From: JAAUTS01 sp038250235
GTDB taxonomy: Bacteria > Verrucomicrobiota > Verrucomicrobiia > Methylacidiphilales > JAAUTS01
Direction of reading: 5' to 3'
DNA length: 64,000 bases
Assembly (NCBI GenBank): GCA_038250235.1
Contig: JBBSCO010000005.1
Span: 1 to 64,000 of the forward strand
Part shown: positions 59,626-64,000 of the stretch, one piece after another
Layout: every line of letters begins with the position of its first letter
Numbering within the stretch: position 1 is the first letter of the stretch
Notes under the pieces: model-generated
Told to the model about the DNA's origin: nothing
Databases searched by the model: none
Seen by the model: only the letters and a program-made list of their open reading frames with translations
Program-made: the position numbers and the translations under genes

Positions 59626-60423
59626 TCAGAGGAGATATAGCACCGGAAAAAGGAATATCCAGACCAGATCGACAAAGTGCCAGAACAGTCCGACCACTTC
59701 CAGACGGTTGGCGAAGCGGGCCCGGTCGGTGAAATACATCTTGCTACCCGGCAACCAGAAATAGGCGATGACCAAGGCTCCACCAATCACGTGGAGGGCA
59801 TGAAGACCGGTCAGGGTAAAGTAGATGGCAAAAAAAGTGTTGTAACGCGGAGTGAAGTTCGACATGAACTGAACCTGATCCTTGGCCACCTCCAAAGGTG
59901 TGTGATTATCATGCACCGCCACTGTTTCCTTGCGGGGTGCCTCCTCTTTACCGTCCTTGGCATGGGCGCTGCGCTTGGGAGCATCAGGAACAATGAAGTA
60001 GGAAGTTTCGGTCTCCTTTTCTTCGACCAGATGGCCGGTGATTTCCGTGCCGTCCTTGAGGATGATGCCGGAGTGATGAAACTTACCGTAATACTCGTAG
60101 GCTTTGACACCACAGAAAACCAATGAGCAAAGCACGGTTAATCCAATCCAAATCCGGAATCCTCTGAAATCATTCATCTTCACGCTGACCCAGCCCATGA
60201 CCATGCTGATACTGGAAAAGATCAGGACAAAGGTATTAATCAATCCGGGGGCGATATTGAGAACCATGTGGGGCCAGTTGTCCGAGCCCAGGCGCAGAAA
60301 GACATAAGAACTGAACAAGCCTCCGAAAAGCATGATTTCAGAAGCAAGGAAGAGCCAGATACCGACCTTCGCGTTATAAAGCCCGGTGTCGGGCCTTTCT
60401 TTGACTGTAAATGGAATTTCCAT
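59626..60423 (-). CDS. ctaE: Cytochrome c oxidase subunit III with an inserted loop
   Basis: 265 residues. Typical features are NAKVGIWLFLASEIMLFGGL, SVKMNDFRGF, then after a long insert FFAIYFTLTGLHALHVIGGA and GLFWHFVDLVWIFLFPVLYL. Between helix 3 and helix 4 (residues about 115-190) an additional polar loop of some 60 residues, rich in Glu, Lys and His, is present; it would face outside. Subunit III supports proton uptake by subunit I. Confidence 0.94.
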   Translation of the reverse strand: MEIPFTVKERPDTGLYNAKVGIWLFLASEIMLFGGLFSSYVFLRLGSDNWPHMVLNIAPGLINTFVLIFSSISMVMGWVSVKMNDFRGFRIWIGLTVLCSLVFCGVKAYEYYGKFHHSGIILKDGTEITGHLVEEKETETSYFIVPDAPKRSAHAKDGKEEAPRKETVAVHDNHTPLEVAKDQVQFMSNFTPRYNTFFAIYFTLTGLHALHVIGGALVIAYFWLPGSKMYFTDRARFANRLEVVGLFWHFVDLVWIFLFPVLYLL

Positions 60424-60447
60424 GGTGATCGTATCTTTCTAAAACCG

Positions 60448-62358
60448 TCAGGCTTTCTTCTTCGGTTCCTCATTCTGAGGTGTGTAATCCTTGTCCTCAC
60501 CGGGAACGCTGTATTCGTAGGGATTCCGGTAAACCACGGGTTCGACCAAAAAGTTACCATGAGGCGGAGGGGTCGGAGTTGCCCACTCAAGCGTGGTTGC
60601 GCCCCAAGGATTATCATTTTCTATTTTCTTTCCGTATTTTGAACTGAGGAAGAAACTGATGATGAAAGGAATCTGGGCGATACCCAGAACGATGGCAGCC
60701 CAAGTCATGACATAATTCAATTCGATGGCCTGAATTCCTGTGATATGCTTGTCTGAAGCCAGGAACAAGTTCACCAGCGGGGTCAAAGGCTGAAGGATCG
60801 GAATGATGTGTGTGCTCAGTTCGTAGGCAGTTCCGCCGTCATACCAGCGGCGATGCATCCCGGCCATACCTTGGAAGAACATCGGCATAAAGATAAGGTT
60901 CATGCAGACAAGGGAAGGCCAGAAATGAACCCTGCCCCAGAAATCGCTCATGTAGCGGCCGGTTACCTTGGGATACCAATGATAAATGCCGGCAAATATG
61001 GCGAAGATTGTCCCGGGGGCGACGATGTAATGGAAGTGCCCGATGACGTAATACGTATCATGCAGAATCACGTTGGAAGCGTTAAAGGCCAAAGGAATTC
61101 CCGTCAATCCCCCGATACCGAAGAGTGGCAGAAAGGCCGTGGCGAAAAGCATGGGTGTGGTGAAGCGGATGGACCCGCCGTAAAGCGAAATGACCAGGCA
61201 GGTCAAAATAACAACGGAAGGGATCGAGATGATAATCGTGGTGGTCTGGAAGAAAGCACTGACCTTCGTATCCATTCCGGTCAGATACATGTGATGGGCC
61301 CAAACAACAAAAGAGAGGACGCCAAGAATCAAGGTGGCACCGACCATGGATTTGTAACCCCAGATCGGTTTGCGGGAGTTACAGGAAATCACTTCGGCAA
61401 TAATTCCCAATGCGGGAAGAATCAACACATAAACTTCCGGATGTGCCAGAAACCAGAACAAATGCTGCCAGAGGAGCGGACTGCCGCCGCCGCTGACATT
61501 GACCACTTCATTTCCCACGACCAGACCGGTGGGGAGAAAGAAGCTGCTGCCCGCGAGACGATCCATCAACTGCATCAAAGCGGCCACTTCAAGCGGAGGA
61601 AAGGCAAGGAGCAGAAGGAAGGCTGATACAAACTGGGTCCAGACAAAGAAGGGCAACCGCATCCAAGTCATGCCCTTGGCACGTAACTGGACGACGGTGG
61701 TGATAAAGTTGATCGAACCCAGAAGAGAGGAGGTGATCAAGAACACCATTCCCAGCAACCACATGGTTTGGCCGTTCCAGACCGGGTCAAATCCGGGGCC
61801 GCTGTCCGCGAAATTGGCCAAAGGTGAATACGAGGTCCAACCGGATTTGGCCGCGCCGCCGGGGACAAAGAAACTGATAAACATGAGCAGCCCTCCCATC
61901 CAGTAGGAGTGATAGCTGGCCATGTTGATACGGGGAAACGCCATGTCCGGAGCCCCGATTTGCAACGGAACCACGTAGTTTCCGAAAGCTCCGAAAGCCA
62001 AAGGCACAATGGCCAAAAAGACCATGATAGTCCCGTGCATCGCGCCAAAGGAATTGTAGAGGTTGGGCGACATCGCACCGTTCGCCAACAACATGTCCGT
62101 GTTCTGACCCACGAGAAGCTTCATCGTCCAGCCAACAAACGGGGCAGGCTCGCCGTTGTAAGCCAACTGCCAACGCATGTAAAGCATCAGGATGAAACCG
62201 AAAAGCAAAAAAACCAATGCCGTCAGGGCATACTGGATACCGATCATTTTATGGTCGGTCGAAAAAATATACTTGCTCCAGAAACCTAGTTCGTGATGGG
62301 CATGGTCATCATGGCCGTTGTTGCCGTGATCGTGAGATGAGCTGTGAGAGGTATCCAT
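60448..62358 (-). CDS. ctaD: Cytochrome c oxidase subunit I
   Basis: 636 residues with twelve helices. It carries the haem and CuB ligands: HGTIMVFLAIVPLAFGAFGN, the cross-linking Tyr in FLAHPEVYVLILPALG, the CuB pair in VVWAHHMYLTGMD, and VIGHFHYIVAPG for the haem histidines. The Glu of HPEV and a Lys in the second half mean an A-type enzyme, with proton channels probably normal. The N-terminus is His-rich (SSHDHGNNGHDDHAHH), which might bind Cu or be a linker. Confidence 0.98.
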   Translation of the reverse strand: MDTSHSSSHDHGNNGHDDHAHHELGFWSKYIFSTDHKMIGIQYALTALVFLLFGFILMLYMRWQLAYNGEPAPFVGWTMKLLVGQNTDMLLANGAMSPNLYNSFGAMHGTIMVFLAIVPLAFGAFGNYVVPLQIGAPDMAFPRINMASYHSYWMGGLLMFISFFVPGGAAKSGWTSYSPLANFADSGPGFDPVWNGQTMWLLGMVFLITSSLLGSINFITTVVQLRAKGMTWMRLPFFVWTQFVSAFLLLLAFPPLEVAALMQLMDRLAGSSFFLPTGLVVGNEVVNVSGGGSPLLWQHLFWFLAHPEVYVLILPALGIIAEVISCNSRKPIWGYKSMVGATLILGVLSFVVWAHHMYLTGMDTKVSAFFQTTTIIISIPSVVILTCLVISLYGGSIRFTTPMLFATAFLPLFGIGGLTGIPLAFNASNVILHDTYYVIGHFHYIVAPGTIFAIFAGIYHWYPKVTGRYMSDFWGRVHFWPSLVCMNLIFMPMFFQGMAGMHRRWYDGGTAYELSTHIIPILQPLTPLVNLFLASDKHITGIQAIELNYVMTWAAIVLGIAQIPFIISFFLSSKYGKKIENDNPWGATTLEWATPTPPPHGNFLVEPVVYRNPYEYSVPGEDKDYTPQNEEPKKKA

Positions 62359-62378
62359 GAAACAATTTTTCCTAATCT

Positions 62379-63137
62379 TTATTTAACAACAATCGGGCCT
62401 TCGATGGCCAGCAATTCTGCCTCGCTATAGACCTTCGTCCGGTCGGCAAATTCCAAACGGGCGGCCGCCGCCTGTTCAGGAGTGATCGGGCCTGCTTTGT
62501 TACCCCATTCCTGACGTATATAAGTGGCCACCGAGGCCATCTGCCTATCGTTCAACTGCCTACCCCATGCAGGCATCGCACCATTATACACATTGCCCTT
62601 AACCGTCATGGGGCCCTCCGCTCCATGCAGAAGAATCGCGATCAGACGCCGTTCCGAATCCAACACATAAGGAGAATCAACCAGGGTGGGATATTGCCCC
62701 GCCGCTCCCTGACCGCTCCCCTGATGACAGGATGCACAGTTGGCGGTATAAACACGTTTGCCCAGTTTGACCATGGCCAAGAGGGGGTCTTCTGCCACCG
62801 CAGCGCCACCGGCTCCGGCAACTCCGCCCCCGGCGCCGCCAACATTGCCACCGGCTACCACGGCACCAGCGCGCTCATCGTAAGCCATGCCATCGAAAGC
62901 CCCCCAGTGACGTCCAAGATAAACACCTCCAAATAGCAGGGTCGCGCCGATAACGGCAATAAGAAACAAGGGGATCGGTTCCTGACCTTCCTCCGGATCT
63001 ATTTTTTCACGCAGAATGGATTCATGAATCTGCGTGACGTTGGTTTCTTCAGAATAGTCGATGCCGCGCAGAGACGGATTATCCTGCTCTTCGAATTCGC
63101 TGGCCGCTTCGGGCTTGGGGTCAGGTTCTTGGCTCAT
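62379..63137 (-). CDS. Membrane-anchored monohaem cytochrome c
   Basis: 252 residues. An acidic cytoplasmic start is followed by one helix (PLFLIAVIGATLLFGGVYLG), a Gly/Ala-rich linker (GGNVGGAGGGVAGAGGAAV), a single haem site CASCHQ (about 133) and the distal methionine in NGAMPAWGRQLNDRQMASVA. In classic cbb3 oxidase the next gene after ccoO encodes CcoP with two haems; here there is just one haem. It overlaps ccoO by 4 bases and is 20 bases before ctaD, so it could serve either oxidase. Confidence 0.92.
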   Translation of the reverse strand: MSQEPDPKPEAASEFEEQDNPSLRGIDYSEETNVTQIHESILREKIDPEEGQEPIPLFLIAVIGATLLFGGVYLGRHWGAFDGMAYDERAGAVVAGGNVGGAGGGVAGAGGAAVAEDPLLAMVKLGKRVYTANCASCHQGSGQGAAGQYPTLVDSPYVLDSERRLIAILLHGAEGPMTVKGNVYNGAMPAWGRQLNDRQMASVATYIRQEWGNKAGPITPEQAAAARLEFADRTKVYSEAELLAIEGPIVVK

Positions 63138-63757
63138 TCAGTTGATAATTTTGCCTCAGGCAGTGAATAATTTTGGCTCAAAGATTTCAGATAGGCGACC
63201 AAAGCCACCGCTTCCGCAGTCGGCACCACTTCATAACCTTCAGCAGGGGCATCCTCAGCGGTTAATTTAAGCGCATTCGGTGATACCTCACCCTGAATTT
63301 TCTGGATTTTATAAAGATAACGGAACGGTGGCATGGTAGAGCCGATACTTTTGCTCTGAGGAGCGTAAAGATGCTCATGGTGCCATGCCTCACTGGGCTG
63401 ACGCACTCCTATATTGCTCAGATCGGGACCGGTGCGCATTGTTCCCAATAAATGCGGCTTGTCGTAGATGTAGTCGCGCGCCACGGAGCGGCGGGCTCCC
63501 CAGCCGCGCGCCATATCAGCACTCAAATAATCCGGACGGACTTGTTGGCTGTGACAGTAGATGCACCCGTTCGCTTCATAGACTTGTTTACCCCGGTTGG
63601 CCAAACCGGAACGGAAAGGAGGGAACGACTCACCGCTGTCTTCATTGACAAAGGGTTGGAGTTGTCCGAACTGAAAATGCGGGATGATCACCAGTCCGAG
63701 CCAGGCCAGGACGAAGGTGAACAGAAATCCGCAAAATAAGGTAGTCAGCTTATTCAT
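63134..63757 (-). CDS. ccoO: cbb3-type cytochrome c oxidase subunit II
   Basis: 207 residues. The N-terminal helix (LTTLFCGFLFTFVLAWLGLV) is followed by YEANGCIYCHSQQVRPDYLS with the single haem c site and its usual CcoO context, then MARGWGARRSVARDYIYDKP, LLGTMRTGPDLSNIG, and the methionine ligand in GSTMPPFRYL. It overlaps ccoN by 4 bases. Confidence 0.96.
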   Translation of the reverse strand: MNKLTTLFCGFLFTFVLAWLGLVIIPHFQFGQLQPFVNEDSGESFPPFRSGLANRGKQVYEANGCIYCHSQQVRPDYLSADMARGWGARRSVARDYIYDKPHLLGTMRTGPDLSNIGVRQPSEAWHHEHLYAPQSKSIGSTMPPFRYLYKIQKIQGEVSPNALKLTAEDAPAEGYEVVPTAEAVALVAYLKSLSQNYSLPEAKLSTE

Positions 63758-64000
63758 GAATGAGACCCCGCAGAAGCTGTGTTGCTCTCAGGTTGCGCCA
63801 GGAGAGTGGGGCCGCCTTCGGAACGGCCGAACTTTAAAAGCATCAAGGCGAAATGATAAGCGAAGGCCAGATGTCCGACCATAATCAAGCAACCGGAAAT
63901 GCTACGGCCACGCAGCCAAGGTTTCGTCGCTTCCACAATGTTGCTGAAGGTGTTTGTGGGGTTTTCCGGATGTTGCAACATCCAACCCTGAATGGCACCT
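63754..64000 (-). CDS. ccoN: C-terminal end of cbb3-type oxidase subunit I, cut by the window edge
   Basis: Open through the edge: GAIQGWMLQHPE, then NTFSNIVEATKPWLRGRSIS, GCLIMVGHLAFAYHFALMLL. This is the last helix and tail of CcoN, the catalytic subunit of cbb3 oxidase, recognised by P.L..R.ISG and the GHLAFA helix. The rest of the gene, including its haem and CuB ligands, lies outside. Its stop overlaps the start of ccoO by 4 bases (ATGA). Confidence 0.85.
   Translation of the reverse strand, partial: GAIQGWMLQHPENPTNTFSNIVEATKPWLRGRSISGCLIMVGHLAFAYHFALMLLKFGRSEGGPTLLAQPESNTASAGSHS

Noticed and set aside
1..64000. tRNA, rRNA, CRISPR array or prophage
   Set aside because: I looked for cloverleaf ends, spaced direct repeats and phage structural genes and found none; by-eye reading cannot exclude a small RNA.

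Overview
The window reads like a chromosome segment of an aerobic, two-membrane bacterium of the Verrucomicrobiota (PVC superphylum), at moderate GC. I infer this from a pseudopilin with the 'NAVYADGHV' tail common in PVC bacteria, a 612-residue GreA-type factor with a long N-terminal extension as in Chlamydia, a full set of Kdo/heptose and Lpt genes for lipopolysaccharide, and a combined cbb3/aa3 oxidase locus of a kind I associate with Planctomycetes and Verrucomicrobia. The genus cannot be told from the sequence. I see no rRNA, tRNA, CRISPR array, prophage or intact insertion sequence.

Layout. 1-6.1 kb (minus): ligA, a VanZ-like protein, an RskA-like protein, purU, queD and a protein kinase-HDOD fusion, tightly packed. 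6.3-11.3 kb: a HAD phosphatase, the remains of an AEC-family transporter, a WYL regulator, two small overlapping genes, a DUF4010 membrane protein and a Y-family polymerase. 12-16.3 kb (plus): secA, with paired hairpins before and after it, and an Rsm22-like methyltransferase. 16.4-17 kb: a broken hicBA toxin-antitoxin pair. 17.3-27.4 kb: a Ca2+/Na+ antiporter, then an envelope block on the minus strand (hldE-type kinase, gmhB, kdsB, pyrG, kdsA, lptC, lptA, lptB), a PHP phosphatase, an FtsB-like protein and eno. 27.6-31.2 kb: the extended GreA and an ECF sigma/anti-sigma/periplasmic-protein operon. 31.3-35 kb (plus): vapB with two palindromic operators and a ruined vapC, then an arsenic operon (arsR, arsC, a GAPDH stump, acr3, a Cys-tailed DUF6428-like gene). 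35.5-43.1 kb (minus): the phosphate regulon (porin, pstS, pstC, pstA, pstB, terminator, phoU). 43.4-50.6 kb: membrane glycosyltransferases, tspO, a pseudopilin with an STN-like partner, and a GT2 enzyme. 50.6-64 kb (minus): a respiratory block read as ccoN, ccoO, cytochrome c, ctaD, ctaE, ctaF, two small membrane proteins, ctaC, ctaA, a copper-type P-ATPase with an extra membrane domain, resB and ccsA.

How it fits together. The 13-kb respiratory block is nearly self-sufficient: two haem-copper oxidases, haem A synthesis (ctaA), copper supply (P-ATPase) and cytochrome c haem attachment (ResB/CcsA), with many 4-base stop-start overlaps. The pst genes form a classic high-affinity phosphate system with its own outer-membrane channel. 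The arsenic genes give reduction of arsenate and export of arsenite.

The least expected content is decay and small repeats: a hicBA pair with a stop codon in one gene and a frameshift in the other, a frameshifted vapC beside an intact-looking operator, a 29-codon GAPDH stump inside the arsenic operon, a transporter remnant at 7 kb, and a 40-base palindrome present near vapB and again, in frame, inside ctaA. I did not find a clearly new multi-gene defence or metabolic system. The best candidates for something undescribed are the ATPase fusion and small CAVC protein in the oxidase locus, the kinase-HDOD fusion, and the large periplasmic insertions in PstC and PstA.
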